From Cristatella mucedo (taxonomy: Eukaryota; Bryozoa; Phylactolaemata; Cristatellidae), in the NCBI GenBank assembly GCA_009760855.2, contig WPIO01000046.1, forward strand, positions 1,917,501 through 1,981,500: 64,000 nucleotides of DNA, read 5' to 3'. The notes under the pieces are model-generated. The model ran no database searches, was not told the origin of the DNA, and worked only from the letters and a program-made list of their open reading frames with translations. This document shows positions 1 through 10,636 of the stretch, piece after piece. The stretch's first letter is position 1. Each line of letters starts with the position of its first letter. The translations under genes were made by a program, and so were the position numbers.

Positions 1-79
1 GGTTGCCATGCTGACATCCACTACGGTCCTGGCCATTGCTGTTAGGTGCTACTGGGTACACTGGGGCCTTAAGTTAAGT

Positions 80-250
80 TAACAATCGTCGGCTGATTAA
101 ACAGCCTCATTTCTGTCGCGGTAGACGAACCTTAGCAGCTTGCACACCTACGTTTGCTTGCAGATGGCAAGGGAGATTTTCCTGCTACAGGACTCGAATC
201 CATGACCTGGGTCTTGAAGTCCAAGCGCCTTATGACGGCAGGTCTCTAAG
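80..250 (-). mobile_element. SINE-1 copy (tRNA-derived), diverged
   Basis: Read on the - strand, it has a tRNA-like B box (reverse of ACTCGAATCC at about 195) next to a GACCTGGGTC stretch. It ends in the AGCCGACGATTG-like tail that corresponds to the TTAATCAGC end of better copies. It lies just upstream of the first GPR89 exon in the window. Confidence 0.6.
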
Positions 251-305
251 ACCCAGGGCAGTGTGTCCTTTTCCGATGTCCTGCACATGTGGTATTTTTT
301 TGCAG

Positions 306-401
306 GCGAGCATAAACATCGTATTCGACCGAGTCGGAAAGACAGACCCGGTCACGCGTGGAATTGAGCTTGCTGTCAACTACTTGGGTATTCAGTTTGA
401 T
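306..401 (+). CDS. GPR89: GPR89 exon (first of five in window)
   Basis: A pyrimidine-rich tract ending in TGCAG at 305 precedes the exon, and the donor GTATGT starts at 402. The 96 nt encode 32 residues including INIVFDRVGKTDPVTRG and VNYLGIQFD, among the most conserved stretches of the family (the ABA_GPCR-type C-terminal domain). The exon ends between codons; the following valine codon comes from the next exon. The reading frame runs on into the intron as far as 449, which is not part of the protein. A tRNA-like SINE ends about 55 bp upstream of the acceptor. Confidence 0.96.
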
Positions 402-640
402 GTATGTGGCTGTAGAGTGCTTGAGCGAACATGGCTGTCTAGTGCTTGAGAGGCTAATATTGTATAATATTTGACTGGCTAATAATATTACCCTAATATT
501 TGCTGCTGCTGTGCTAGGCCAGTGAAGCTGGAGCCATTTGTCCCATGGTAGACTTTGAAGACTTAGAAGTTGTAGCTAAGCTCCTGTCCTAAGTGACAAA
601 TGTTCAGTCGGTATCCAGAACCACATGAAAAAATAGAAAA

Positions 641-1070
641 ACCTAAAGACCCGTGACATTGATGCTGTCCACATGAAAATATCTTCCTTGCCTGTGCTGC
701 TCAGTCCCCCGACTTGACATGACTGGTGGAGTGCTACAACACTACTTTAGCCGACGGTCTGGACGAGTTTGAACCTCTGACTAAGCAAAGCGTACACTTG
801 CGGCTATATGGCCCGGGGTTTACTGCAGATATTAAACTAGCTAGGACTATTAAGCTCAAGGTTGAGAATGCATTTAAAAAACAGGACTGGCCGTTTATCG
901 TCTTGGATATGAGGACCACTGTATGTCATACCAATCCATCCTAACTAAGGCAAAGTCCAGCTTACATAAAAGCGTAGTCGAATCGCAGATGCACACAGAT
1001 AAAAAAAATGCTGACGTCGATCATCAACCATCTTCTTAAGCAGGTCAGCTGATCAATGAGCTTTTGCAGT
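641..1070 (+). mobile_element. LINE-A fragment (between endonuclease and RT)
   Basis: The translation VECYNTTLADGLDEF and, after a frame break, LTKAKSSLHKSVVESQMH match the linker upstream of the reverse transcriptase in the better LINE-A copy at 51512-53904. Stops and frameshifts break it. It lies in the GPR89 intron 402-1752. Confidence 0.8.
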
Positions 1071-1752
1071 AAATCAATACAAACCCTGTGTAACAGACTG
1101 GTGGGGTAAGCTACTGTTGTTGCGTTCCTTTCGCCTAGCTCTGTTAGCTCTTCCTGGTAACATGTGCGCACATACATTTCAATCGAAATGACACCCTCTG
1201 GTCTCGGAGACCGTGATTTCAACTCCAGATGACACTGCACACTCATCCTTTCTTCTTAGCACTACAATATCCCCATGAGGTCTTGAATGTATCACAAAAT
1301 CCGGCTGATAGTCAAATGTACTTTCTTCACTAGGCCTGTGCCATATGTAATCCCAAGCTAGATCTCGCAAGTATCTGACAATTGCTGATGTGGCTATCCT
1401 CTAGATTTGCGCTACAGTGAGACATTTTGAGGCCAAAGCAGCCATACTTCCTCAGTTGTAGTGCTGGGTAGTTAGCAGACGGTTTTTAATTGCCACTGGA
1501 AGTGATTTTGCACGGCTGCTTGTTTGCCCATGAATAACCTTTCGCCTCTAATCTTTTCAAGTTTCTTGGAGTTGTTTGGCATCATGTGGTTTAAGTACGA
1601 CTCCGACTTTGCCTTTATTCACTCGTGCATGCCCAAAACCCTGCACGCATGCACAAGCAGGCGCACACCCAAAAACTTTTTACAGCTTGTTATATTTGTC
1701 ATCTTTTGAAGGGAAGTAACGTCTTACAGCCGTGTTTCGTATTTGCTCATAG

Positions 1753-1842
1753 GTAACGTTCTGGTCACAGCACATCTCATTCTGGTTGATTGGAATCATG
1801 GTGGTCACATCCATACGTGGACTTCTGATCACATTGACAAAG
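1753..1842 (+). CDS. GPR89: GPR89 exon (second of five in window)
   Basis: The acceptor TCATAG ends at 1752 and the donor GTGAGC starts at 1843. The 90 nt (30 codons) begin with VTFWSQHISF and end with VTSIRGLLITLTK, matching GPR89 over the whole exon. The middle (ISFWLIGIMVV) is a hydrophobic membrane segment. Both boundaries are phase 0. The 3' tail of a LINE-A copy begins almost at once after the donor, with only a few intron bases between them. Confidence 0.96.
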
Positions 1843-1852
1843 GTGAGCGTTT

Positions 1853-1936
1853 ATCAAGCCTTTATCAAATGTAAAGCGCCTAGAAAGAGATTGAGTTCTC
1901 TGAGGGCGCTTTATCCGGTGCCTTATTATTATTATG
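1853..1936 (+). mobile_element. LINE-A 3' tail with hairpin and ATT repeat
   Basis: It contains the LINE-A end: AAAGCGCC, a GAAAGAGATTGAGTTCTC core, GGGCGCTTT, then TTATTATTATT. It is 5'-truncated to about 80 bases and sits within about 10 bases of a GPR89 splice donor. Confidence 0.85.
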
Positions 1937-3190
1937 AGCCCAGCCCTGTTTTTTTTGGCTCGGCATACTGCCGAAGGAGTAGCCTGGCGTGTAAGCTTGG
2001 CGTGCCTATTTAATGGTTAGCATGCTAGGGGCGGAGGGCTGGCTGCAGTTAACGATGTGTATGAATCTTTTCTTCCTTAACTAATGGATTGCGGTGGGAT
2101 TTGGCGGTTAGCGGCTCGTCCACCTGTGAGTGTAAAGCTAGCACGACACATAGATGTGGACTTAGTATAAGCTTGCTCAGCACTTCGTAGGTGACCTCGG
2201 CTGCTCATTCTTTTGTCACCAGCAAATGGTTATCTTATTTGACGAACGTTTTAACAGCATGTGCCGAGGCGATGAAGCATGCACCTTCAGCATCTTTTGA
2301 GGATGGGTAAGGACTCCACGGCGAATGTAGAAACACACCCACCATGTTGGTGGCGGGGGGGGGTGTGTGGAGCTGGCCAATGGTCCTGGGCAGCATGCAG
2401 CGGAACGGCAACTCTAGGCTTCTCGGCGCAGCCATCCCAGGCTTGTCATCACGACTGCTTTTCACCGGAAGTAGTAGCTTCGGCAGACTTGTTGCTCGTT
2501 GGGATCGACTGGCGTGTTGGTCGAAGTGAGACTCTTGGAAAGCAGTTTGCCAACCCATCTAGGTGTGCTCACACCAAAAGCTGGTACTGAGAAGGGCTCC
2601 CACAGCCTCCTGCAGTCCTCCCATAGCCTCATGCTGTTCCAGAAGGCTGCATACACGATTGCTGAGAAAAGGCATGAAAGAAAGAGTAGGTGAGTAGACT
2701 AGGTAGGTGAACACACGACCTCGGGCACCACTGGCTGAGCTCCTAGTGTTCTGGTCATTTTGACATATAATAATCAGGAGAAACGATAACATTTGAAAAG
2801 TACGTAGTGATTTGCCTGTGCAGGCATATGCAGAGTCTAGCAGAGGCAGTGTAGTTTTAACATCGAGCAGCTTCAATAGTGCTTATCATCTGCAGCTTTT
2901 ACGAATTCGGAGTCTGTTGGTTTAGCTAGGCTGAAACCCGAGAGCAATTATCATAGGTCATCAAAGGCCACTCACCGTTCACTGCCATCTTCAAAAGTCG
3001 TTTCCCACCTCAACGGCAAAATCGGTGCTACCACTGGATGAAGATTCAAGTTGGCTGAAATCTAGAGATTAGGGCTGGGCTCCTTTGGTTTTAGCCATAG
3101 ATCAAGCGTAGGATTCATGTTGTCAAAGACGCCATGTCCTAGAAAATGGGTACATAATTCGGCAATAGCTAACGATATCGTATGTTGGAT
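1937..3190. other. GPR89 intron sequence, nothing recognised
   Basis: Open frames of about 100 codons occur on both strands near 2235-2590, but none resembles a known family and they overlap one another. A run of ten G lies near 2354. I see no transposon signature here. Confidence 0.5.
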
Positions 3191-3194
3191 GATT

Positions 3195-3515
3195 GGATGA
3201 CTCAAATCCTTTGGAGACCGTGCCTTTAGTTTCTACGCTCCCAAAGCCCGGAGCTCACTTCCGACTGGTATTGCGACATCCCCTGACTTGACGACATTTA
3301 ACGAGAAGCTGAAATGCACCTTTTCCTCGCAGCATTGGCTAGGTTCTTGTGAATTGTCCTTTGTGTTCTCTTTTGCCTTCTGAGACTGTGCATATTATCA
3401 CTAACCATATTGACATGCTTCTTTTACAGCATGTGTCAAGTGCTTAAAGAGAGATTTAATTCTCTGCAGCAGTTTTACAAATGTCTTGTTACTATTATTA
3501 TTGTTAATATGATTA
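3195..3515 (+). mobile_element. LINE-A 3' end, diverged
   Basis: The translated end (KSFGDRAFSFYAPKAR-like) and the 3' UTR match LINE-A. The tail hairpin is degraded (AAGAGAGATTTAATTCTCTG), followed by TTACTATTATTATTG. Confidence 0.8.
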
Positions 3516-3609
3516 ATCACTCAGGGATTGGTGGTAGCCCTGCTGCTCACTTTTGAACGATACCCGCATGTGCTGGTTCCAGTAAATGCATGTCGCTCAC
3601 TATTTCTCC

Positions 3610-3611
<2 letters not shown>

Positions 3612-3640
<29 letters not shown>

Positions 3641-4192
3641 GCACTTGATAAAGCGCCCTCAGAGAACTTAATCTCTCTCTAGGCGCTTTACATTTGCTGC
3701 AAAGGGAAATGCAATTGAATGGTGAGTAATATCATGATTGATAAACAAACAAAATGAATAACATGGTTAGGGGTGACATGCACAGGGTCAGCATGCAAAT
3801 GTGGTTAGTGGCAGCATGCACAGTGTCAGCACGCATAAGCACACCAAGGACGAATCACGGGGACCCACTAAATGCTGTCCTAAATAGGTGTGTTTTTAGG
3901 TTCCTTTTAAATGTGGTCAGGTCAGGGGATGTTCTGACGCAGGTCGGGAGGGAGTTCCAGGCTTTGGGAGCATGCGAACTAAATGCATGGTCTCCAAAGG
4001 ATTTGAGGTTTGTACGGGGTATTTGTAGACTGTTGGATTCCGAAAAGCAGGTGGTACGATGCTTGGCCTGATGGGGTAGTATATCTGACAGATAGGCTGG
4101 AGCCATAGAATGAAAGGACCTAAAAGTGAGCGAGAAAACCTTGAAGTCGACCCGTTGCTTGACTGGTAGCCAGTGGAGGTCGGTGAGAAGTG
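3612..4192 (-). mobile_element. LINE-A 3' end, young copy
   Basis: It starts with an AAT repeat (the LINE-A tail, reversed), then the hairpin, the 3' UTR and the C-terminal coding part (LSDILPHQAKHRTT, AWNSLPTCVRTSPDLT). It is almost base-for-base the same as the copy at 63239-64000, with only scattered single-base differences. It stops at a GT microsatellite. Confidence 0.93.
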
Positions 4193-4197
4193 GAAAT

Positions 4198-4207
4198 ATA
4201 TTTGTGT

Positions 4208-4248
<41 letters not shown>

Positions 4249-4256
4249 CGTGCGTG
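4198..4256. repeat. GT microsatellite
   Basis: A (TG)n run with a few TATG and GTGC units, directly at the edge of the LINE-A copy and about 100 bp before a GPR89 exon. Confidence 0.95.
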
Positions 4257-4353
4257 TTGTATACATTGGCCTGCGTATCCAACCTGAAAGTCGTGATCCT
4301 GTGTTGGCTGTTAAAAGTCTGGCCATATGCTCACACTTTGCCACCCGTTTCAG

Positions 4354-4419
4354 TTTTTCTATGCCATTGCAAGCAGCAAGTCGTCAAACGTGATCGTACT
4401 GGCGCTGGCTCACGTGATG
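4354..4419 (+). CDS. GPR89: GPR89 exon (third of five in window)
   Basis: The acceptor CCGTTTCAG ends at 4353 and the donor GTAAGA starts at 4420. The 66 nt encode 22 residues, FFYAIASSKSSNVIVLALA followed by HVM, matching the conserved loop and the start of the next membrane segment of GPR89. Both boundaries are phase 0. The exon lies about 100 bp downstream of a GT microsatellite. Confidence 0.95.
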
Positions 4420-4630
4420 GTAAGAGCGCTTCTGGCCATGTTTTCTTTACAACTGCATGAATCGGGCGGCATGGTGGTGCTGGCTGGAGAGCTGGATTCT
4501 CCTCCCCGAGCGCAGTTTGCCACTGCTCTGTGCCAAGATCCTTGCGCGGAACTGCCAATTTGTGGTTATGCTTTGGCGCCTTCAAGCAGTGGCTAGCACT
4601 ACTAAACTCATGCCTTGGACTCCTGTTTAG

Positions 4631-4689
4631 GGTACATATTTTATATCTTCCGTACTGCTAATGCGGATGAACTTGCCTCTTCAGTACAG
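4631..4689 (+). CDS. GPR89: GPR89 exon (fourth of five in window)
   Basis: The acceptor CTGTTTAG ends at 4630 and the donor GTGAGA starts at 4690. The 59 nt encode GTYFISSVLLMRMNLPLQY plus two bases (AG) of a split arginine codon, so the exon ends in phase 2. This matches the membrane segment and short loop just before the last GPR89 helix. The intron before it is only 211 bp; the intron after it is about 15 kb. The exon is too short to show up as a free-standing reading frame. Confidence 0.94.
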
Positions 4690-4692
4690 GTG

Positions 4693-5605
4693 AGAACAAG
4701 AGTGGCGCTGCTGCTCCGGCACACCTGTGCTTGTGCGGCTCCTGCTGACTGGCGGCTGCAAGCCAAACCGACCGAACCTATCGTTGATCATTAAGTACCA
4801 GTCGTTGGGTGGCAGCGATCTCGTCGGTGCACTTTCCTTACTTTGCAAGGCTGTGGATAAGGAAAGAAGAATTATTATTGAGCGACTGCTCACGGTATTC
4901 TCAAAGGGTTTATATGAAATCTATTGGTCGTCAAAGTGAGACTGTGGGTGCAAGCAGTTTTTTCAACTTTTTGGCACTTTCCAGCACATTTGGCCACCAC
5001 TCCCGAGTGCCGGGCTGGAGAAGCATACTGGAGTGATGCGACCCACTTTCTAGATCTTTGACTTGCTGCATTTAGTTCCCACGAATCGCCTCCGTGTACC
5101 GTGTTGTAGAGATGATTGCATTTTTATAAAAGGTAGGCATTCTCGAAAGTTGGCCGGAGTTAGCCCCACTCGCTGTAAGTCGGGTGGCCCTTTTCTGTGA
5201 CGGACCCAGAGTCTTTGAGCCACGGTCACTCAGGTTGGAAGGATCTTTAGCCCCGTCCGAAAAAAGTTGGTAGCCACCTTTTTTGGAACCTGTTAAGCTG
5301 GACTTCGAAGCAATACCACGCATAAGCCTACGTACTCCCATTTAAAGAGAAAATGATGGCCTCCACTTGGAGAGCTTATTTTGACATGTCTAAGAAGAGT
5401 GACCCTTTCGAGCTCGTTGAAAAATGCAATGGGAAAAAATGATTGCCCCCTTCTGGAAACCTGATCTAAAACTGCTCACCCACCCGATAGGCCTATTTAG
5501 CCCATCTAAAAACAATTTAATATCCCTCTCTGGAGTAGCGATTTAAAGCCGACTGCTGGAGGCATGCTGCCGGAAATCCATTTTAGGTTTGAAAGATTTG
5601 AAATT
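4693..5605. other. GPR89 intron sequence with faint short repeats
   Basis: No gene or known transposon was recognised. Short GGTAGCC(A/C)CCTT and GGAAACC-like phrases recur near 5268, 5443 and 5901, too diverged to define a unit. Confidence 0.35.
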
Positions 5606-5611
5606 TAATGC

Positions 5612-5770
5612 CGGCTAAGTCAACAATCTTATTTATGTCGAAGTAGAAGGACTTCAGCAGCCATAATGCCACTAGCAGTAGGTCATAAAGGATTGCCTGC
5701 TCCTGGACTTGAACCCACGACCTGGGTTATGACGTGCAATTTACCTTACCACTGGGCTAACAAAACCCAG
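5612..5770 (-). mobile_element. SINE-1-like tRNA-derived copy
   Basis: On the - strand the B box reads GGGTTCAAGTCC (reverse of GGACTTGAACCC at about 5704), preceded by a GACGTCATAACCCAGGTCGT-type arm and followed by a tail like that of the other SINE-1 copies. Confidence 0.6.
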
Positions 5771-6261
5771 TGGCTGTATATCCAAAGAAAAAGTAGCCAC
5801 CATTCGCTGAGTCTGAAGCTGTACTGTGCACCGGATGCGCATCCCACATGACTCTGGAAACATGTCTTACACGACTGACCTCTTTAACATCTAGAAAGTT
5901 GTGGTAGCCCCCTTATAAAGGCTAACTCCTTTTGAAAACCGACCCTGCAGCTGTGTACACCTAAAGCTGCGTTTATGTGGCAGACTTTCCCACAGATTTT
6001 GGGCAAATTTCCCACAGATTGGGCTACATCATTATACGTCACAATTGGGGAGGAGCCGAATCTGCAGACTCTTCAGAAGGAGAATATGTCTCAACTTTTT
6101 GGCTCCTTGTTGGTCCAGCCGACCGATACAAACTCTGGGGCTCATCACATACACCCACAGCCAAAATAAAAATGGCTGACGTTCGTAGGCTCGTATATTG
6201 AGACGGTCGGAGCAAGTCCTTGAATATGAGATGCTTATTATGCATTGTAACGAATGTTCAG

Positions 6262-6490
6262 TTTTTTCTACATAGAATACCCCGAGCGTGTGTTCATTAA
6301 ATCCACCAATAAAATCGTAACGGTGCACATTACTTTGTTGCATTATACACCCGTAACGGAGAACATTACTTGGTACTGCTCCCTTTCTAGAAAAAGCCTT
6401 TTAAAATGCCTGTTTTCCTTTTATTTATATTCTTCCCATACTACTCTACATTGTTGACTGCAGCAGCGAACTTAACTTCTGCTTATATCG
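6262..6490 (+). repeat. Interspersed repeat X, copy 1
   Basis: This stretch is similar over about 200 bases to the reverse complement of 63010-63236. Shared phrases are TTCTACATAGAA, AAATCCACCAA, AAAGCCTTTT and ATACTACTCTACA. No coding potential was seen. The class is unknown; a non-autonomous element is my guess. Confidence 0.65.
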
Positions 6491-7660
6491 CACTGTCTTT
6501 CCCGGTGTCACTGCGAGTAGCTTAATGCCGTCCTTGGCGCTGCGTTCACTCTTTGCCGAATAGGGCTGCTTATTTCACCTCGACCAGCAGAGCTGACCCA
6601 GGGAGCCTCGTGCTCGTGATTGCTAGTGCAGGAATAGGTGAAGCTTTGTCTCCTATGGAAGTTCATCAGGATTTGGTCAGAAAGATTTAGAAGCCCCACT
6701 GTTAACACTGTAAGCTATTTGCTGTTAGTTTTGGTAACAAACAGCTATTACGGACCTGGCCACGCGTGACTACTCACGGCCCCTGTACTTGCTGTAGGTT
6801 CGCTTAGCACTTGACACTATTATCTGCTAGCTGCAATATAAGCTTTATTTTCGGGCAATGTGTGTTGACCCTATGATCGCTTAGCGATAGCATTTATAGA
6901 CCAGTTCTCACATTAGCTTCTCAAAGTGATGCCTAGGCAGTGGTAGATGTATTGCCCTGTCATGGGAGCTGTCAATCAGTCATAACAAATCCTTCACCAG
7001 CCGAAATATGTTCAAAGTCCGCCTAGTATTTTTTGGTGGACGAGCTTCACATTTGATTGCCTCAGTGGCAAAGAATGCTGCCATCGAGACGACATCTCGG
7101 AGATATTCAAGTGGTGGCCCAGCGCATAGGATGCTAATCTCATGGCTGCCGCATTGTTCGATTCGTCTGGCTTGCATGGAATGGTCCTGTGTCGTGTGCC
7201 TGGTGGACATAGGAGTCACACTGGGCTTTGTTAACTCTAGTAAGAAAGGGAGAGAGAGAGAGTGAGAGAGAGTAGAAAGAGAGGGCCTGTGCATAATAAG
7301 AGAGGGTAATGTACACACATGCTCGTGCTGGCTGATAATGCAAAGATTTACTGTTTGATAGCACAGGGCTTCAATGGTCACGTAGGCTAGGTTATTTCTT
7401 ACACAATTTACCAAATTTGACAATAAAATTAATTTACTTCTTATTCTAGGGGACCGGGTTGATATTTGCATCTTCGATGTATGGCTTCCTAGCAGAACCC
7501 GCTTCCTTCCAGAATATGTAAAATACATAGACAGAAAATTAGCTCTGGGTTTTATAGAAATACAGATGGCTTATTTTTTACTGCAGACATTAAGCTAACT
7601 AGGAATATAATTAAAATGATTAAAAATTAACAATCATTAAAAGATCAACACCAGACCAAG
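6491..7660. other. GPR89 intron sequence, nothing recognised
   Basis: A 182-codon open frame runs on the - strand (6980-7528), but it crosses a short GA run and shows no domain I know. It is probably chance. No transposon ends were seen. Confidence 0.4.
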
Positions 7661-7667
7661 AGAACGT

Positions 7668-7850
7668 AAGCTAGTTCTTAGCTGCTTAAACAACCTCTTT
7701 TTGTATAGCGACTGAAGAGCCTTTACGGCTATCGCCACCGCTTGCAGTGGCGATAAAGGATCGCCCACTGAAGGAATCGAACCCACGACCTCGGGCCCGA
7801 GGTCATGAAAGCAGCCGCCTTACCTGGTGTGCCATCACGGCTCACCTATT
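7668..7850 (-). mobile_element. SINE-1 copy (tRNA-derived)
   Basis: A good copy on the - strand: tRNA-like head with A box (reverse of GTGTGCCATCACGG) and B box (reverse of GGAATCGAACCC), the CACGACCTCGGG-type palindrome, a GCGATAGCCGTAAAGGCTCT body and the AAAGAGG end. Confidence 0.85.
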
Positions 7851-7871
7851 GTCTTCCCTATCCAAGACATG

Positions 7872-8010
7872 TGAGTGGGTAATGGCAGACGGTGTACCGA
7901 CAATTAAACTTGTGACCACTCGCCCTACGACAATTGGCCTGTACCAACCGGCCTATACGACAATTTATCTATATGACCACTGATCTTTAACAAGTGACCC
8001 TAAGATGCAA
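7872..8010 (+). repeat. Left terminal inverted repeat of the MULE
   Basis: It is the reverse complement of the 9815-9974 region over its conserved core, built from repeated ACGACAATT and GGCC(T/A) units. Confidence 0.85.
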
Positions 8011-8050
8011 ATTAAACTGGTGCAGGTCGGTTTTATGTGATCAAATTAGG

Positions 8051-8051
<1 letters not shown>

Positions 8052-8110
<59 letters not shown>

Positions 8111-8186
8111 CCCAAGTATATATATTAGGTTATATATATATATAACCCAAGTATATATATTAGGTTATATATATATATATATATTA
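8052..8186. repeat. TA microsatellite with an internal 33-bp-scale repeat
   Basis: A long (TA)n run is followed by two repeats of AACCCAAGTATATATATTAGG-type units (each given here only in part: AACCCAAG and ATTAGGTT). It lies inside the MULE, between the left end and the transposase. Confidence 0.9.
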
Positions 8187-8535
8187 TGTTATAGACTATT
8201 ATAAGGATTGGATATCAGCTAGTATAAATAAATAGTTGATAGTTTTTGAAGTTAATAATTGTTGAACATAAATATATTTATAAATCATGGAGTCAGCGAT
8301 ACAGTGCGGAATTTTCAGAGCTAGGAAATGCTACTGCGGTATATAGAAACTTTGAATACTGGAAAGTAATCGTTAATGCAAGCGGCACTACGAATTGGTG
8401 ACGCTGCAAATACCGTCAGCTTGGTTGGAAGGCTCGTCTAATAACGAACGGCACTACAGAGTTGGAAATTTCACTCCAGAACACTGCCATTAAGGAAACA
8501 TAGCAATAGACCGGGCAAGAAAGGCTGTTGGTGAC

Positions 8536-9602
8536 ATGAAGGCTAAGCCGTCGGAAGTTTCTGCGACTCCGAGTGCAGTGCAAGGTTCTGTGGCTAGGAA
8601 CTTATCTGAAAGCGCTAATGGCTTTACCGAAGAAGTCAACCTTGAATCGAGCACTGCAGCGGCAGAGAAAGAAGGACGTCCGAGGCTGACGGAACTTCAC
8701 CACCGATACCCACAGATCTGTTATTTGACATCCCTCAGAAGTTCATTGATTTTGTACTGTTTGACTCAGGACACGATCGGCCGATTATCGTGGGAAGCAA
8801 CACCTTACTTGACGGTTTGGCTAGCACAGACGTGTGGCTAGCTGACGGTACGTTTCAAGTAGTTCCCTTACTTTTCTTTCAACTGTACACCATTCATTTT
8901 CAATTTGTCCCAGGACTTATCCCTGTTGGACTATACTGCCTACTTCCAAAGAAGACTCGCGCAACATACGATCGCCTTCTCGCCGAACTCAAGCGTCTCA
9001 TACCTGCTGCAAACCCTCAAAAAACTCATCTATTTCAAAGCAGCAAGCTACTAATGCTTTCTCTGCCTTGCACTCGACAGTTACAAGTACGGGCTGTTAC
9101 TTCCATCTCACTCAGAGCGTTATACGATAGGTCAACGAGTTAGGAAGGAAAGACTGGCGTCATCGAAGCATTTGAGCTGCTGTCCGACTCTTTGCCATCA
9201 CATAAGCGTATGAATGAACTGATCTTATACTTCGAACATACCTACATCCGAGGCAGACGTCTTCGAGGCCGAGGTGATAACTACGGCAGTGCGCTCTTCC
9301 CTGTGGGGATGTGGAATCAGTATGGGGCCTCAGTAGACGGTGTAGCTCGTGCAACTAATGCAATAGAGGGGTGACATTACGGGCTCCAAGCATTGTTCCA
9401 GTGCCATCATCCGACGATGTGGACATTTCTGAAAGGGCTTCTCATGGACCACAGTAATCAGTCTGCCATGTTCTTGCAAGGCACCACTTTCGTTCTTGTT
9501 GTCCAAACAAAGAGATACTGCGAGCTTGCCGTAAAAGTTCGACTGGCTGTTGAAGGTTATGGTCGTACAGATGTTCTAACTTTTCTTCGTCCCATTGCAT
9601 AG
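8536..9602 (+). pseudogene. MULE transposase pseudogene
   Basis: Reading across frames, the region shows the typical order of a MULE transposase domain: WLADGTFQVVPLLFFQLYTIH (given as LADGTFQVVP and LFFQLYTIH), then LYCLLPKKTRATYDRLLAEL, then near 9211-9375 MNELILYFEHTYIRGR, LFPVGMWNQYGASVDG and ARATNAIEG, then after a stop a HYGLQALFQCHHPTMWTFLKG-like tail. ADGTF holds a catalytic aspartate, and the ATNAIEGWH-like segment is the usual C-terminal signature. At least three frameshifts or stops break it: near 8800, between 9143 and 9190, and at 9372. It cannot make a full protein. Confidence 0.88.
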
Positions 9603-9814
9603 TTGTCGTATAGTTAGTTGAGAAGCTACAGTAGCATTAAGATCGATTTGATCTAGAACGTAATGAACATTTTTTGACACTTTTAAGAGTTAGTTTTACT
9701 AATAATTCTGTTGCATAAATATAAAAAATTCAGTCACGAATTCATTCTTAATTGTTTGTATCAATTGTGTAAATTAAAAATTGTGTATTATTCTTATAAA
9801 TTTACGTATAGATC

Positions 9815-9974
9815 AATTGTCGTATGGGCCAGTTAGTACAGGCCAGTTGTCGTAGGTCCAATAGTCTCAGACCAGATGGTATATAGATCAATTGTCGTAT
9901 AGGCCGGTTGGGTTGGTACAGGCCAATTGTCGTAGGGTCAGTAGTCGTAGGTTCAATAGTCACCCAACCGCGGC
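9815..9974 (-). repeat. Right terminal inverted repeat of the MULE
   Basis: It holds five TCGTA-containing units; the core ATTGTCGTATAGGCCGGTTGG is the reverse complement of the left end, with one small insertion (GGTT). Confidence 0.85.
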
Positions 9975-10320
9975 AGACCAGCTAAACTCTATATATAAAA
10001 GCAATCAATTGTGAAAGCTCTAGGCAGTTTTCAGAGCAAACCCCTACTTAGAGACAGCAGTAATGTGAATGTAAAATGATCTTAATAAACGCTGACTTAG
10101 GTAGAGTCTCTCTGCAAGTTCTGCTGGATCTCTACTCTAGGCTGCGTTTGATACCACTGATCACCTAATCCTTGTGCACATCATCTTGCCAGGGAAAGCC
10201 CGGGATTGGACTGCAATCGTCTAGGTTCTACCTTAAATGAAAATTTCAGATCGTACATGTCAACAGCCAACAGACACGCAACGAGCCTTTGAAGTACTTG
10301 CTGGCCCATAGATCTGTTCT
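9975..10320. other. GPR89 intron sequence, nothing recognised
   Basis: A short phrase near 10090-10180 (AGAGTCTCTCTG, TTTGATACCACTGATCACC) recalls the RT motif A region of LINE-A on the + strand, so a small diverged LINE-A piece is possible. Nothing else is evident. Confidence 0.35.
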
Positions 10321-10321
10321 A

Positions 10322-10398
10322 GGTAATAATAACAATACACTTGAGAAAGCACCCTCAAAGAACTTAATCTCTTTCTAGGTGCTTTGCATTTGCTATAC
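10322..10398 (-). mobile_element. LINE-A 3' tail
   Basis: AAT-like run, then ACTTGAGAAAGCACCCTC, the AATCTCTTTCTAGG core and TGCTTTGCATTTGC: the LINE-A end in reverse. Confidence 0.8.
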
Positions 10399-10455
10399 TC
10401 CTTTTAAAAATGTATACCCTCTCCCTTGCCGATGTAATCTCCAAGCGATCTAAGT

Positions 10456-10630
10456 GGTGAGCCGTGATGGCACACTACATAAGGTGGATGCATTTCACGA
10501 CCTAGGTCCCGAGGTCGTGGGTTCGAATCCTCCGGTGAGCCATCCTTCATTGCCGCAGCAAGCAGTAGTGATAGCCGTAAAGGCTCTTGTGTCATTATAC
10601 AAAAGAGGTTTTTGAATCAGCTAGAAATTG
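10456..10630 (+). mobile_element. SINE-1 copy (tRNA-derived)
   Basis: It begins GTGAGCCGTGATGGCACACT (A box), then CACGACCTAGGTCCCGAGG and the B box GTGGGTTCGAATCC, then a body GATAGCCGTAAAGGCTCTTG and the end AAAAGAGG...AATCAGCTAG. No poly(A) tail. Confidence 0.88.
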
Positions 10631-10636
10631 TATAAG

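Larger units (their letters stand above)
7872..9974 (+). mobile_element. MULE-type DNA transposon, degenerate, with terminal inverted repeats
   Basis: About 100-bp inverted terminal repeats flank a broken MULE transposase. The left end carries CCCTACGACAATTGGCCTGT and CCGGCCTATACGACAATT. The right end carries their reverse complements, ATTGTCGTATAGGCCGG and ACAGGCCAATTGTCGTAGGG. Both ends consist of several TCGTA-spaced sub-repeats. The outer edges fall near GGGTAATG on the left and AGTCACCC on the right. No clear target duplication was found. It lies wholly within the 15-kb GPR89 intron. Confidence 0.88.

Noticed and set aside
1-305. Search for the preceding GPR89 exon
   Set aside because: No stretch encodes the expected membrane segment before INIVFDRVGK; most of this part is a SINE-1 copy, so the exon must lie outside the window.
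6980-7528. 182-codon - strand frame inside the GPR89 intron
   Set aside because: No family resemblance, runs through a GA repeat, no splice or promoter context.
10456-10545. Possible tRNA gene with A and B boxes
   Set aside because: The tRNA-like head is part of the repeated SINE-1 element, with the same downstream body in several copies.
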